Part shown: positions 21,700 to 30,813 of the stretch, one piece after another
How positions within the stretch are numbered: position 1 is the first letter of the stretch
Layout of the letters: each line of letters starts with the position of its first letter
DNA from: Propionibacteriaceae bacterium
GTDB taxonomy: Bacteria; Actinomycetota; Actinomycetes; Propionibacteriales; Propionibacteriaceae
NCBI GenBank assembly: GCA_031271975.1
Contig: JAISUR010000037.1
Coordinates: 310,001 to 374,000 of the forward strand
DNA: 64,000 nt
Reading direction: 5' to 3'
The notes under the pieces: model-generated
Databases searched by the model: none
Seen by the model: the letters and a program-made list of their open reading frames with translations, nothing else
Told to the model about the DNA's origin: nothing
Made by a program: the position numbers and the translations under genes

Positions 21700-22305
21700 C
21701 TACAGGGCGCCCTTGGTAGACGGGATCTGGCCCGCGATCCGCGGATCGATCGCCACGGCGTCGCGCAACGCCCGGGCCAAGGCCTTGAACTGGGCTTCCA
21801 CGATGTGGTGCGGGTCGCGCCCGGCGAGCAGCCGCATGTGCAGGCAGATCCCGGCGTTGAACGCGAATGACTCCAGCACGTGCCGAGTCATCGCCCCGAT
21901 GTAGGGCGGCTCTCCGATTCGCGCGTACTGCTGGCCTTCCGGCTCGCCGCCAACCACTGCGTAGGGGCGTCCGGCCAAGTCGACGACGCAGTGCGCCAAG
22001 GCCTCATCCAGCGGCACCGCCGCATCCGCGAATCGCCGAATCCCCGCCTTGTCGCCCAGTGCCTGGGCGAAAGCTTGCCCCAGCACGATGGCGACATCCT
22101 CCACGGTGTGGTGAGTGTCGACATGCAGGTCTCCGTTGGCAGTGACTTCCAGGTCAATCAGCGAGTGCTTGGCCAGGGCCGTCAGCATGTGGTCGTAGAA
22201 GCCGACTCCCGTGTTGACCGCGGACTGCCCCGTCCCGTCGAGGTCGAGGCTCAGGCGCACGCTGGACTCGCTCGTCTCGCGCCCCAGGCTGGCTGACCGG
22301 CTCAC
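21700..22305 (-). CDS. hisB: Imidazoleglycerol-phosphate dehydratase
   Basis: Manganese-dependent dehydration of imidazole glycerol phosphate to imidazole acetol phosphate. 201 residues from the GTG at 22305, which overlaps the hisC stop as GTGA and has GGAGGAG just upstream. Signature metal-binding motifs [18 protein letters not shown] and [20 protein letters not shown] are intact. Monofunctional, without the phosphatase domain of enteric HisB. Confidence 0.97.
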   Translation of the reverse strand: MSRSASLGRETSESSVRLSLDLDGTGQSAVNTGVGFYDHMLTALAKHSLIDLEVTANGDLHVDTHHTVEDVAIVLGQAFAQALGDKAGIRRFADAAVPLDEALAHCVVDLAGRPYAVVGGEPEGQQYARIGEPPYIGAMTRHVLESFAFNAGICLHMRLLAGRDPHHIVEAQFKALARALRDAVAIDPRIAGQIPSTKGAL

Positions 22306-23441
22306 AACTCCTCCAATACCGCAGCTATCGCCGCAACGAACGCGTCCGTCTCGGCGGGTGTCCCAGCACACACCCGCAGGAACCCTTCCGGCCCCACCTC
22401 GCGCACCAGCACACCGCGGTCAAGCAACCGCTGCCAAACATCATGCCGATCACTGAATGGGCCGAACAAACAGAAGTTCGCGTCCGAGTCGATTACCTCC
22501 AGCCCCAGTTGAGACAGCCGCTCGATCATCGAATCGCGGGTTTCCCGCAATTCGGCCACCCGGGACAGCATCTCGTCAGCGTGTGCCAGCGCCACCTGGG
22601 CCAACGCCTGCGTCTGCGCGGACAGGTGGTACGGCAAGCGGACGATGCGACAGGCGTCGACGATCGCGGGCGCCGCCGCCAGATATCCCACACGTCCGCC
22701 GGCGAAGGCGAAAGCCTTGGACATGGTGCGAACCACCACCAGGTTCCCGTATTCGCCCAACAGTTGCAGCGCGGTGTTGTCCGGGTGCCGGGAGAACTCC
22801 TGGTAGGCCTCATCAACCACCAAGATGGTATCGACCCCGATCTCCTCGATATCGCTGAGAATGCGGCGGATGGACGACAGCGGCGTCGACGTGCCGGTGG
22901 GGTTGTTCGGCGAAGCGATCACGGCCAAAGACGGCCGGTAGGTCGCGATCGCGGCCCGGGCGATGAGCGGGTCGACGGTGAAGTCGGCCAAGCGCGGCGC
23001 CGTCAAATAGCGCGAATGCGAATCGCGGGCGTACTGGGGGTACATCGAATACGTCGGCGTGAAGGCGAGGACGCGCCGGCTGGGCCCGGCGAAAGCCTGG
23101 CACAGGTGGAGCATGACCTCGTTGGAGCCATTCGCCGCCCAGATGTGCTCCGCGCCCAATACTGCGGCCGAGGCAAGCCCGGCGGCTTCCAACTGAGAGT
23201 TGAGATACCCGGCCAGCGCGGCTCGCAGCGCGGTCGCTTCGCGGTCCGGGTAGCGGTGGACGCCTTTGCCGAGCCGCGCCGTCGCGATGGCCATATCCGC
23301 CAGCACATCGACACTAGGCGGGTAAGGGTTCTCGTTGACATTCAACCGCACCGGGACGTCGAGTTGCGGGGCCCCGTAAGGTTCCTCACCGGCCAATTCG
23401 GGGCGCAGCGGGAGATCGCCCAGACTCGGATTGGCGCGCAT
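22302..23441 (-). CDS. hisC: Histidinol-phosphate aminotransferase
   Basis: PLP-dependent transfer of an amino group from glutamate to imidazole acetol phosphate. 379 residues, class I/II fold: [12 protein letters not shown] at the N-terminus, [27 protein letters not shown] and the PLP lysine, Lys242, in [16 protein letters not shown]. It starts one base before the hisD stop region (ATG at 23441, hisD stop at 23443). Confidence 0.96.
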   Translation of the reverse strand: MRANPSLGDLPLRPELAGEEPYGAPQLDVPVRLNVNENPYPPSVDVLADMAIATARLGKGVHRYPDREATALRAALAGYLNSQLEAAGLASAAVLGAEHIWAANGSNEVMLHLCQAFAGPSRRVLAFTPTYSMYPQYARDSHSRYLTAPRLADFTVDPLIARAAIATYRPSLAVIASPNNPTGTSTPLSSIRRILSDIEEIGVDTILVVDEAYQEFSRHPDNTALQLLGEYGNLVVVRTMSKAFAFAGGRVGYLAAAPAIVDACRIVRLPYHLSAQTQALAQVALAHADEMLSRVAELRETRDSMIERLSQLGLEVIDSDANFCLFGPFSDRHDVWQRLLDRGVLVREVGPEGFLRVCAGTPAETDAFVAAIAAVLEEL

Positions 23442-23442
23442 G

Positions 23443-24732
23443 TCATCTCCTCACGGTGATCGCGTTGCCGTGGGCAGGCAAGTCTTCGGCCGCCGCGAAA
23501 ACTTCCACCAAGCCGGCCACTTCCGCCAACGCCGCTCGATCATAGGCGATGACGTGGACGGCCTTCAGGAACGATTTCACATTCAGGCCGGACGAATGGC
23601 AGGCGCATCCGCCGGTGGGTAACACATGCGTGGAACCGGCCGTGTAGTCTCCCAGCGAAACCGGGGACCAGTCCCCCACGAAAATGGCGCCAGCGTTGCG
23701 CACCTGCGCCGCCACCGCGGCCGCGTCAGCCGTGTGGATCTCCAAGTGCTCGGCCGCATAGGCGTTGACGACGTCAATCCCCTGCGCCAACGACTCGGTC
23801 TTGATAATCGCCGACTGCGGGCCGCCCAACGACGTCCGCACCCGCTCGGAATGCTTGGTTTCGGCCACCTGCGCGTCCACCTCGGCCACGACCGCGTCAA
23901 TCAAAGCCTGTGAATCCGTCACCAACACCGCCGCTGCCATCGGGTCGTGCTCCGCCTGCGAGATCAAGTCCGCCGCCACAAACCGGGCCTGGGCGGTGTC
24001 GTCGGCGAGGATCGCGATTTCCGTGGGGCCAGCCTCCGAGTCGATGCCGATCACGCCGCGCAACAGCCGTTTTGCCGCAACCACGTAAATATTGCCCGGG
24101 CCCGTCACCATGGCCACCGGCGCGCACACGCCGGGCACGCCGTAGGCGAACATGGCGATGGCCTGCGCGCCGCCCACCGCGTAAACCTCGGTTACACCCA
24201 GCATCTGGCACATGGCCAAGATCACCGGATGGGGCAATCCGCCGAACTCGGCCTGCGGCGGCGAAGCCACGGCGATCGAGGCTACTCCCGCCACCTGCGC
24301 GGGAACCACGTTCATCAGCACCGAGGAAGCCAACGGAGCCAAGCCGCCGGGCACATACAACCCGACCCGGTCGACCGGGATCATGCGTTGGCGGACCTCC
24401 GCCCCCGGGGCCAGCAGCGCCGCGGGCTGGGGAGGCAATTCGCTCTCGGCCACTGCCCGGCGGCGGCGGATCGACTCCGCAAACGCCGCGCGCAGACTGG
24501 GATCAAGGCCGTGCTCGGCGTCCGCCAGGGCTTCCAGCGGCACTCGGAAACTGGACGGCACGACGCGGTCGAAACGTTCCGAATACTCTTCCAGCGCGGC
24601 GACTCCGCGCTCGCGGACGGCCGCGCACACCGGCCGGATGGCCTCCATGGCGGCGTCGACGTCCAACTCGGCGCGCGGCAGCACCGCGCGATAGTCGCCG
24701 TCAAAACCGGCCAAATCAAGGATTCTCAGCAC
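23443..24732 (-). CDS. hisD: Histidinol dehydrogenase
   Basis: Zinc- and NAD-dependent four-electron oxidation of histidinol to histidine. 429 residues from the GTG at 24732; the much longer upstream open frame runs through the divergent gene and is rejected. Motifs: [27 protein letters not shown]-type [25 protein letters not shown], and the signature [14 protein letters not shown]. First gene of hisD-C-B-H-A. There is no ribosome-binding site, and a -10 element lies seven bases upstream, so the mRNA is probably leaderless. Confidence 0.96.
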   Translation of the reverse strand: MLRILDLAGFDGDYRAVLPRAELDVDAAMEAIRPVCAAVRERGVAALEEYSERFDRVVPSSFRVPLEALADAEHGLDPSLRAAFAESIRRRRAVAESELPPQPAALLAPGAEVRQRMIPVDRVGLYVPGGLAPLASSVLMNVVPAQVAGVASIAVASPPQAEFGGLPHPVILAMCQMLGVTEVYAVGGAQAIAMFAYGVPGVCAPVAMVTGPGNIYVVAAKRLLRGVIGIDSEAGPTEIAILADDTAQARFVAADLISQAEHDPMAAAVLVTDSQALIDAVVAEVDAQVAETKHSERVRTSLGGPQSAIIKTESLAQGIDVVNAYAAEHLEIHTADAAAVAAQVRNAGAIFVGDWSPVSLGDYTAGSTHVLPTGGCACHSSGLNVKSFLKAVHVIAYDRAALAEVAGLVEVFAAAEDLPAHGNAITVRR

Positions 24733-24751
24733 AGATGGGATACTACTACCT
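24733..24751. promoter_or_regulatory. Overlapping divergent promoters of hisD and the DUF554 gene
   Basis: Only 19 bases separate the two divergent GTG starts. On the minus strand TAGTAT (24740-24745) is followed by seven bases and the hisD GTG. On the plus strand GATACT (24739-24744) is followed by seven bases and the other GTG. The two -10 hexamers occupy almost the same base pairs, so the promoters should exclude each other and both mRNAs would be leaderless. Confidence 0.5.
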
Positions 24752-25489
24752 GTGTTTGCAGGCTCGGGAACCGTAATCAACGTGGTGGCAGTGCTGGCAG
24801 GCAGCGGTATCGGCATGCTGCTCGGCAACCGCTTCCCCGAACGCACCCGGGAGTTGATCATGCAGGCCATGGGCCTGTTCACCCTCGTGCTGGGGGCGTC
24901 GGCGATCGCGTCCGGGCTCAGCGCGGAGTTGAGCGCCGCGGTGGGCTCAAACGCGAGCTTTCTGATCGTCCTGGGCGCCTTGCTTATCGGGGGCATTTGC
25001 GGCTCGCTGCTGCGGATCGAAGAACGCCTGGACGCGGCCGCCGAATGGCTCCGGGTGCGGATCGCCAAGAAGTCCGAGTCGGGGCGCTTCGTGGAGGGCA
25101 TGGTCACCGCTACGCTCATCTTCTGCGTCGGGCCGATGTCCATCCTGGGCGCGATCTCCGACGGCTTGGGCCAAGGCAATGAACTCTTGGTCACCAAGTC
25201 GATCATGGATGGTTTCAGCTCGATCGCCTTCGCGTCCGGGCTCGGCGTCGGCGTGATGGCCTCGGTGGTGCCTCTGTTCTGCTACCAGGGCGCGCTGACC
25301 TTGGTGGGCATGGGGCTTGGCGAGTTCCTCTCCACCGCGCAAATCGACGCCCTTGGGGCCACGGGCGGCGTGATTCTGCTCGGCATGGGCGTGCGGCTCG
25401 CCGGCATCAAACGAATCGCCGTCGGCGACCTGCTCCCGGCTTTGGTGGTGGCCCCGGTCTTGGTTTGGCTGGTCGGGATGGCCGTCTAA
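24752..25489 (+). CDS. DUF554 membrane protein
   Basis: 245 residues and mostly hydrophobic, with about seven predicted membrane segments. It begins [20 protein letters not shown] and carries the DUF554 features [20 protein letters not shown] and [22 protein letters not shown]. The family (B. subtilis YdfK-like) is of unknown function, perhaps a transporter. The GTG at 24752 has no ribosome-binding site. Its TAA overlaps the ATG of ybaK (TAATG), making a two-gene plus-strand operon. Confidence 0.9.
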   Translation: MFAGSGTVINVVAVLAGSGIGMLLGNRFPERTRELIMQAMGLFTLVLGASAIASGLSAELSAAVGSNASFLIVLGALLIGGICGSLLRIEERLDAAAEWLRVRIAKKSESGRFVEGMVTATLIFCVGPMSILGAISDGLGQGNELLVTKSIMDGFSSIAFASGLGVGVMASVVPLFCYQGALTLVGMGLGEFLSTAQIDALGATGGVILLGMGVRLAGIKRIAVGDLLPALVVAPVLVWLVGMAV

Positions 25490-25971
25490 TGGCCACCGGC
25501 ACTCCGGCGGTGATAGCCCTGGCAGCCGCGGGCGTCCGCTTCACGTTGCATGAGTATGAGCACGACCCGGCATCCACCGATTTCGGACGCGAGGCCGCCG
25601 CCGCACTGGGCGTCGACCCCATGCGGATCTTCAAAACGCTCGTGGTTGACATCGGAACGGATCGCCCCCAGTTGGCCGTCGGCGTCGTCCCGGTCGCGGG
25701 CATGCTGGATCTGAAAGCCATCGGCAGGGAGCTTGGAGTCAAGCGGGCCACCATGGCCGATCCAAAACAGGCGGCGGCATCCTCCGGCTACATCGTGGGC
25801 GGTATTTCGCCGATCGGCCAGAAGAACCCGCTGCCGACGATCATCGACGAGACGGCCGAACTGTTCGACACAGTCTTCGTTTCGGCGGGTAAACGCGGCC
25901 TCCAGGTCGAACTCCCGCCCGCCGACCTCGCGGCGATCACCGGCGGCAAATTCGCCGACATCGCGAGATAG
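25489..25971 (+). CDS. ybaK: Cys-tRNA(Pro) deacylase YbaK
   Basis: Trans-editing enzyme that hydrolyses mischarged Cys-tRNA-Pro. 160 residues with the fold's conserved segments: YEHDPASTDFGREAAAALG, MRIFKTLVVD with the catalytic Lys, and GYIVGGISPIGQKNPLPT. The ATG at 25489 overlaps the DUF554 stop. Its stop abuts that of the next, convergent gene with no spacer. Confidence 0.94.
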   Translation: MATGTPAVIALAAAGVRFTLHEYEHDPASTDFGREAAAALGVDPMRIFKTLVVDIGTDRPQLAVGVVPVAGMLDLKAIGRELGVKRATMADPKQAAASSGYIVGGISPIGQKNPLPTIIDETAELFDTVFVSAGKRGLQVELPPADLAAITGGKFADIAR

Positions 25972-26487
25972 TCACGGCTGCGTGTCCGGCCTGGAGAACA
26001 GCGAAATGACCAGCGCGGGGGCCACGCTCGCCAGCGGCCACGCCCACACCGCGGAGACGGCGCGCAGTTCGACGGCCGCTTCGACGAGCTCGCCAGGATC
26101 GGCGTCCGCGATGCGCTCGGCGAACGACCCCGGGCCGAACAAGTCCCCACACCACAGGCAGATCACACCGGTGCCCAACCCGGCGACGGCGGCGATCACC
26201 GCGGCGGGCCAGCCCAGCGGGCGGAACCAGCGCCAGGCCACCCAGCCCACACCGGGGCCAATCAGGATCGCGCAGACCACGTACCAGGCCTCGATTCCGG
26301 CAAACTTCATCAAGTCTCGTTCGCTGATCGTCGCGTAGGAGTCCCCTTGGATCGTGTAGACGGGCAACTCCACCACGTTTACCCAGAACAGCGACACCAG
26401 AGAGCCGATGGCGCAGCAGAACAGGATGAGCACTCCCAGCCACGCGATGATCTCGCGGGCGGTGGTCGCTGGCCGAGTCTGGTTCAT
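25972..26487 (-). CDS. Hypothetical four-helix membrane protein
   Basis: 171 residues from the ATG at 26487, eleven bases after the dnaE stop; a GTG at 26514 inside dnaE is a weaker alternative. Four hydrophobic segments are visible: about 12-38, 65-86, 91-112 and 143-163. The loop after the first helix (ELPVYTIQGDSYATISERDLM) would face outside. It resembles small actinobacterial membrane proteins of the DUF2567 kind, but I am not sure. It is probably the last gene of the dnaE transcript. Confidence 0.7.
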   Translation of the reverse strand: MNQTRPATTAREIIAWLGVLILFCCAIGSLVSLFWVNVVELPVYTIQGDSYATISERDLMKFAGIEAWYVVCAILIGPGVGWVAWRWFRPLGWPAAVIAAVAGLGTGVICLWCGDLFGPGSFAERIADADPGELVEAAVELRAVSAVWAWPLASVAPALVISLFSRPDTQP

Positions 26488-26497
26488 CGCCGCAACA

Positions 26498-29400
26498 CTA
26501 CCAAGTGCGGACACAGCCTGGGCCGAGCAAATGCTTCAGATCCGCCATCAACTCGCTCGACAGCTTCACCCCCAGGTCGTCGGGCAATTGCCACACTTGG
26601 TCGGCGTGGGTCTCGGTCGTCAGCTTGAGCATCACCTGCGTCGGCCCGGGATAGGCCCCCAACACCTCGCGCAACCTGTCGACCACCGGCTCCGTGACGC
26701 GCTTGCGCGGAATCGAGACCAGCAGCGGCCCCGCAGCGCCCGGATCGCCGGACACGACCGGGAAGGTCACTTCGCGGCCTTGCACCTCCAGCGACTCCTC
26801 CCGCACGCGCACAATACCTTCCACACGCACCACCGTGTCGGTGGCCAGTTGGGTGTACACCTTCTGGTAGTCCGCCGGAAACAGGAGCACCTCCACCGAC
26901 GCGTCCAGATCCTCGATGGTCAAAATGGCCCACATGGCCCCCGCCTTGGTTTGTTTGCGGGTGACCTGCGTGATCATGCCGGCGATGGCGATGCGGCCTT
27001 CCTTGGGGCCGTCGTCGGAACGCAACTCGGAGATCGACAACTCTCGGTTCGCGGCCAGCACGTGCTCCAGCCCTTGCAGCGGGTGGTCGGACACGTACAG
27101 GCCCAGCATCTCGCGTTCGAAGGCCAGTTTGGTCTGCTTGTTCCACTCGTCCAACTCCGGCACCGGGCTGGCGCCGGGCGCCACCGGGGCATCCCCGAAC
27201 AGGTCGTACTGGCCACGCTCGGCGTTGCGCTTCAAGTCGATGACTTCGTCGACCTTCTGCTCGTGGCAGTCGAAAAGGGCCCGGCGGCTGTGTCCCAGCG
27301 AGTCGAAGGCACCGGCCTTCACCAGCGACTCGATCACGCGTTTGTTGCACACCACCAGCGGCACCCGGTCCAAGAAATCCGTGAAACTGGCGAACGGGCC
27401 GTCCTCGCGCGCCGCCATCACGCCGCGCACCACGTTGTCGCCCACGTTGCGGATGGCCGCCAGCCCGTAGCGGATGTCCGCGCCGACTGGGGTGAACCGG
27501 CCCGCGGACTCGTTGACGTCCGGTGGCAGCACTTTGATACCCATGCGGCGGCACTCGCCCAGGTACACGGCCGTCTTGTCCTTGTCGCCCTTGACCGACT
27601 CCAACAACGCCGCCATGAACTCGGCCGGATAGTTCGCCTTCAGGAAGGCGGTCCAATAGGAGATCAAGCCGTACGCCGCGGAGTGCGCCTTGTTGAAGGC
27701 GTACGCGGAGAACGGGACCAGTATCTCCCACAGCGTGTTGATCGCGTTGTCGGAGTATCCGTTGGCCCGCATGCCCGCCTGGAACGGCTCGAACTCCTTG
27801 TCGAGCACTTCCTTCTTCTTCTTGCCCATGGCCCGGCGCAGCTCGTCGGCCTTGCCGAGCGTGTAGTTGGCCACGCGCTGGGCGATCTGCTGCACTTGCT
27901 CCTGGTAGACGATCAGCCCGTATGTGACGTCCAGGATGTCCGCAAGGGGCTCGGCCAGCTCTGGGTGGATTGGCGTGACGGGCTGCTTGCCGGTCTTGCG
28001 GAGGGCGTAGTTGGTGTGGCTTCCCGCGCCCATGGGCCCGGGGCGGTACAGCGCGATGGTGGCGGAAATGTCCTCGAAGTTGTCGGGCCGCATGGCCTTC
28101 AGCAGATTCTGCAGGCCGGTCGAGTCAAGCTGGAAAATGCCCAGCGTGTCGCCGCTGGCCAGCAGGTCGTAAGTGGGCTGGTCGTCCATGGGGATGGACT
28201 CCAACTCCAACTCGACACCGCGGTTCACCACCAAGTTCTCCAGCGCGTCATCCAGGATCGTGAGGTTGCGCAGGCCCAGGAAGTCCATCTTCACCAGGCC
28301 CAACGCTTCGCAGCCCGGATAGTCGAACTGGGTGATGATCGCGCCGTCGGCTTCGCGTTTCATGACCGGGATGACGTCCATCAGCGGGGCGCTGGACATG
28401 ATCACGCCGGCGGCGTGCACACCCCATTGGCGTTTCAGACCTTCGATGCCGCGGGCGGTGTCGACGACCTCGCGCACTTCCGGATCGCCCTTGTAGAGCT
28501 CCCGGAATTCACTGCCTTCGCCGTACCGCTCGTGGTGCGGGTCGAAGACTTGGTCCAGCGTGACGTCTTTGCCCTGGACCGGCGGCGTGAACGCCTTGGT
28601 GATCGACTCCCCGAGCGAATACGGTTTGCCCAAGACCCGGCCGGCGTCCTTGATGGCCTGCTTGGCTTTGATGGTGCCGTAGGTGACGATCTGGCAGACG
28701 TGGTCGTCGCCGTACTTTTCGGTCACATACTTGATGACCTCGCCGCGGCGGCGTTCGTCGAAGTCGATGTCGAAGTCCGGCATGGAGGGGCGTTCCGGAT
28801 TCAGGAAGCGCTCGAAGATCAGGCCGTGTTGGTGGGGGTCGAGGTCGTTGATGCGCATGGCGTAGGCGCACATCGATCCGGCGCCCGAACCGCGGCCCGG
28901 CCCCACCCGTATCCCGTTGCGCTTGGCCCAGTTGATGAAATCGGCCACCACCAGGAAGTACCCGGCGTAACCCTTCTGGATGATCACGTCCTGCTCGAAC
29001 TCGACCTGCCGCGACGCGTACTCGGGCACCCCGCCCGGAAAACGCGCCTCCAAGCCCTTGGCCACCTCTTTGCGGAACCAGGATTCTTCGTCTTCTCCCG
29101 CGGGCACGTCGAAACGCGCCATGTAGGTGCCCTCGCCCTCGTCGAAATGCGTCTCGCAACGCTCTGCGATGTCCAGTGTGGTCTCGCACGCCTCGGGAAG
29201 CTCCGCGAACAACGCCCGCATCTCCTGCGCCGACTTGAGGTAATAGCCCGACCCGTCGAACTTGAACCGGTTGGGCGTGTCCTTGTTGGCTCCGGCCGAG
29301 ACGCACAGCAGCACGTCGTGGGCTTCGGCATCGTCGGCGCGCACGTAGTGCAGGTCGTTCGTGGCCACCAATGGCAGCTTGAGTTGTTTCGCGATGCGCA

Positions 29401-30010
29401 GCAAGTCCGCGCGCACGTTGCGTTCGATGGGCAGGCCGTGGTCCATGAGCTCGACGAAGAAGTTGTCCGGCCCGAAGATGTCCCGGAATTCCGCGGCCGA
29501 TGCCAGCGCATCGTCGAACTGGCCCAACCGCAGGTACGTCTGAACTTCGCCCGAAGGGCAACCCGTCGTCGCCAACAGCCCCTCGTGGAACTGGTGCAGC
29601 AACTCCCTGTCGGCGCGGGGCTTGTAAAAGAACCCCTCCAGAGAACTCAGCGAACTGAGCTTGAACAGGTTGTGCATCCCCGCGTTGTCCTGGGCCCAGA
29701 TCGTCATGTGGGTGTAGGCGCCCTTGGCCGCGACGTCGTCACCGGTGCCGTCCCCGAACTGGACGCGCTTGCGCTCCGAGCGGTGCGTCTTGGGAGTCAG
29801 ATACGCCTCCAGGCCGATTATGGGCTTGACCGGCGAATTCTTGGCCGCTTTGTAGAACTCATAGGCCGCAAACATGTTGCCGTGGTCCGTGACGGCCAAG
29901 GCGGGCATTTGCTGGGCTTCGCAGGCGGCCACGAGTTCCTTCAGCCGCGCGGCCCCGTCCAGCATGGAGTATTCGGAATGGCAGTGCAGGTGAACGAATC
30001 CCTCAGCCAC
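26498..30010 (-). CDS. dnaE: DNA polymerase III subunit alpha
   Basis: Replicative polymerase (DnaE1 type). 1,170 residues: N-terminal PHP domain (HLHCHSEYSMLDGA), catalytic palm with MPDFDIDF near residues 410-416 and GRGSGAGS before it, then the fingers, a helix-hairpin-helix region, and the OB domain (EGRIAIAGMITQVTRKQTKAG). A GTG start at 30010 has a good GGAGGGG site. The 161-base upstream spacer separates it from a divergent gene. Confidence 0.98.
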   Translation of the reverse strand: MAEGFVHLHCHSEYSMLDGAARLKELVAACEAQQMPALAVTDHGNMFAAYEFYKAAKNSPVKPIIGLEAYLTPKTHRSERKRVQFGDGTGDDVAAKGAYTHMTIWAQDNAGMHNLFKLSSLSSLEGFFYKPRADRELLHQFHEGLLATTGCPSGEVQTYLRLGQFDDALASAAEFRDIFGPDNFFVELMDHGLPIERNVRADLLRIAKQLKLPLVATNDLHYVRADDAEAHDVLLCVSAGANKDTPNRFKFDGSGYYLKSAQEMRALFAELPEACETTLDIAERCETHFDEGEGTYMARFDVPAGEDEESWFRKEVAKGLEARFPGGVPEYASRQVEFEQDVIIQKGYAGYFLVVADFINWAKRNGIRVGPGRGSGAGSMCAYAMRINDLDPHQHGLIFERFLNPERPSMPDFDIDFDERRRGEVIKYVTEKYGDDHVCQIVTYGTIKAKQAIKDAGRVLGKPYSLGESITKAFTPPVQGKDVTLDQVFDPHHERYGEGSEFRELYKGDPEVREVVDTARGIEGLKRQWGVHAAGVIMSSAPLMDVIPVMKREADGAIITQFDYPGCEALGLVKMDFLGLRNLTILDDALENLVVNRGVELELESIPMDDQPTYDLLASGDTLGIFQLDSTGLQNLLKAMRPDNFEDISATIALYRPGPMGAGSHTNYALRKTGKQPVTPIHPELAEPLADILDVTYGLIVYQEQVQQIAQRVANYTLGKADELRRAMGKKKKEVLDKEFEPFQAGMRANGYSDNAINTLWEILVPFSAYAFNKAHSAAYGLISYWTAFLKANYPAEFMAALLESVKGDKDKTAVYLGECRRMGIKVLPPDVNESAGRFTPVGADIRYGLAAIRNVGDNVVRGVMAAREDGPFASFTDFLDRVPLVVCNKRVIESLVKAGAFDSLGHSRRALFDCHEQKVDEVIDLKRNAERGQYDLFGDAPVAPGASPVPELDEWNKQTKLAFEREMLGLYVSDHPLQGLEHVLAANRELSISELRSDDGPKEGRIAIAGMITQVTRKQTKAGAMWAILTIEDLDASVEVLLFPADYQKVYTQLATDTVVRVEGIVRVREESLEVQGREVTFPVVSGDPGAAGPLLVSIPRKRVTEPVVDRLREVLGAYPGPTQVMLKLTTETHADQVWQLPDDLGVKLSSELMADLKHLLGPGCVRTW

Positions 30011-30072
30011 GCCAAACCCCTCCTGACAGCCAACACCAACACTCGCAGCAATGGGGAAGTCGCGAGACTGCC

Positions 30073-30078
30073 ATCTTA
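30073..30078 (-). promoter_or_regulatory. Putative -10 element for dnaE
   Basis: TAAGAT on the minus strand, about 60 bases before the dnaE GTG within the divergent spacer 30011-30171. No convincing -35. The rest of the spacer shows no RNA gene or repeat. Confidence 0.3.
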
Positions 30079-30171
30079 ACGTCGCGCCCTGGGCCTGCTT
30101 TGCAGCGACTCACTCGTGAATGGCCGAAATTGGGATTACCCTTATGTCAAGGCCATGGCAAGGAGGCCACC

Positions 30172-30789
30172 ATGAGCGAGAACACCAGTCCCGAGGCGGC
30201 GATACCTCCGCCGCCACCGCCCGCAGAACCGGCGCCTGAGCCCAAGCTGCCCGATCCTCCGGCGACACCGGCCGCCGAGCCCGGGCCGGCCAGCGTGCCT
30301 GTCGCCGACCAGCAACCGGCTGCCATCTCCCCTCCGGATGTGCCCGCGGCCGCGCCGACCCCCGCGCCTACGATTCCCGCACCTGCGATTCCCGCTCCCA
30401 CGATCCCGGCGCCCGCCATGCCCTACGCGCAGCAAGGGCCCGCGTTCCCGCAAGGCCAGCCCTATCCGCAGGGCCAGCCCTACCCGCAAAGCCAGCCCTA
30501 CCCGCAAGGCCAGCCTTATGCGCAGGGCCAACCGCAGCAGGCTTACCCGTACGCGGTTTCAGGTCCCGGCTTCGTTCCGCCGCAGGGCCCTGGATTCCAG
30601 CCCCAGCCAACTCCGAAGAAGGGCATCAACAAGCGGTTGCTGCTCATCGTCGGGATCGCCGTCGCCGTGATAGCCGTCATTGTTGCCATCTTGGCCATGA
30701 CCGTCTTCGCACCGACGCCGACCGGGACAAAGGTCATCACCCCCAAACCGGCCGCTTCAGCCCAGGCGCCGGCACCGACTCCTACCTGA
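30172..30789 (+). CDS. Proline-rich single-span membrane protein
   Basis: 205 residues from the ATG at 30172, chosen for its AAGGAGG site. Residues 1-150 are a Pro/Ala/Gln-rich disordered cytoplasmic region, including a run of six prolines, PAP-TIP/AIP repeats and four QGQPYP-type repeats. A basic patch (KKGINKR) precedes one membrane helix at about 158-182, and a short Pro/Ala/Thr-rich tail follows outside. The layout resembles actinobacterial Pro-rich anchors fused to small sensing or wall-linked tails. No catalytic domain; function unknown. Isolated on the plus strand. Confidence 0.85.
   Translation: MSENTSPEAAIPPPPPPAEPAPEPKLPDPPATPAAEPGPASVPVADQQPAAISPPDVPAAAPTPAPTIPAPAIPAPTIPAPAMPYAQQGPAFPQGQPYPQGQPYPQSQPYPQGQPYAQGQPQQAYPYAVSGPGFVPPQGPGFQPQPTPKKGINKRLLLIVGIAVAVIAVIVAILAMTVFAPTPTGTKVITPKPAASAQAPAPTPT
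30451..30522 (+). repeat. Four 18-bp tandem repeats in the proline-rich gene
   Basis: Four in-frame copies of an 18-base unit such as CAGGGCCAGCCCTACCCG encode Gln-Gly-Gln-Pro-Tyr-Pro with small changes (one Ser, one Ala). Such repeats expand or contract by slippage, and length may vary between strains. Confidence 0.85.
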
Positions 30790-30813
30790 GCACCAGGTGC
30801 GGCGGATCGCCGC
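30784..30813. terminator. Two short hairpins between convergent genes (weak terminator candidate)
   Basis: ACCTG/CAGGT with a five-base loop (30784-30798) is followed by GCGGCG/CGCCGC with a three-base loop (30799-30813). They fill the 24-base gap between the proline-rich gene and gltD. There is no T-run. Confidence 0.3.

Noticed and set aside
24733..25206. N-terminal extension of HisD by 158 codons
   Set aside because: It is antisense to the DUF554 membrane protein; HisD begins at the GTG at 24732.
26408..30079. 1,223-codon open frame on the plus strand opposite dnaE
   Set aside because: It lies exactly antisense to a complete dnaE. Its sequence is Arg/His/Val/Leu-rich and has no domain. 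Such frames are common in high-GC genes whose codons avoid TTA, CTA and TCA.
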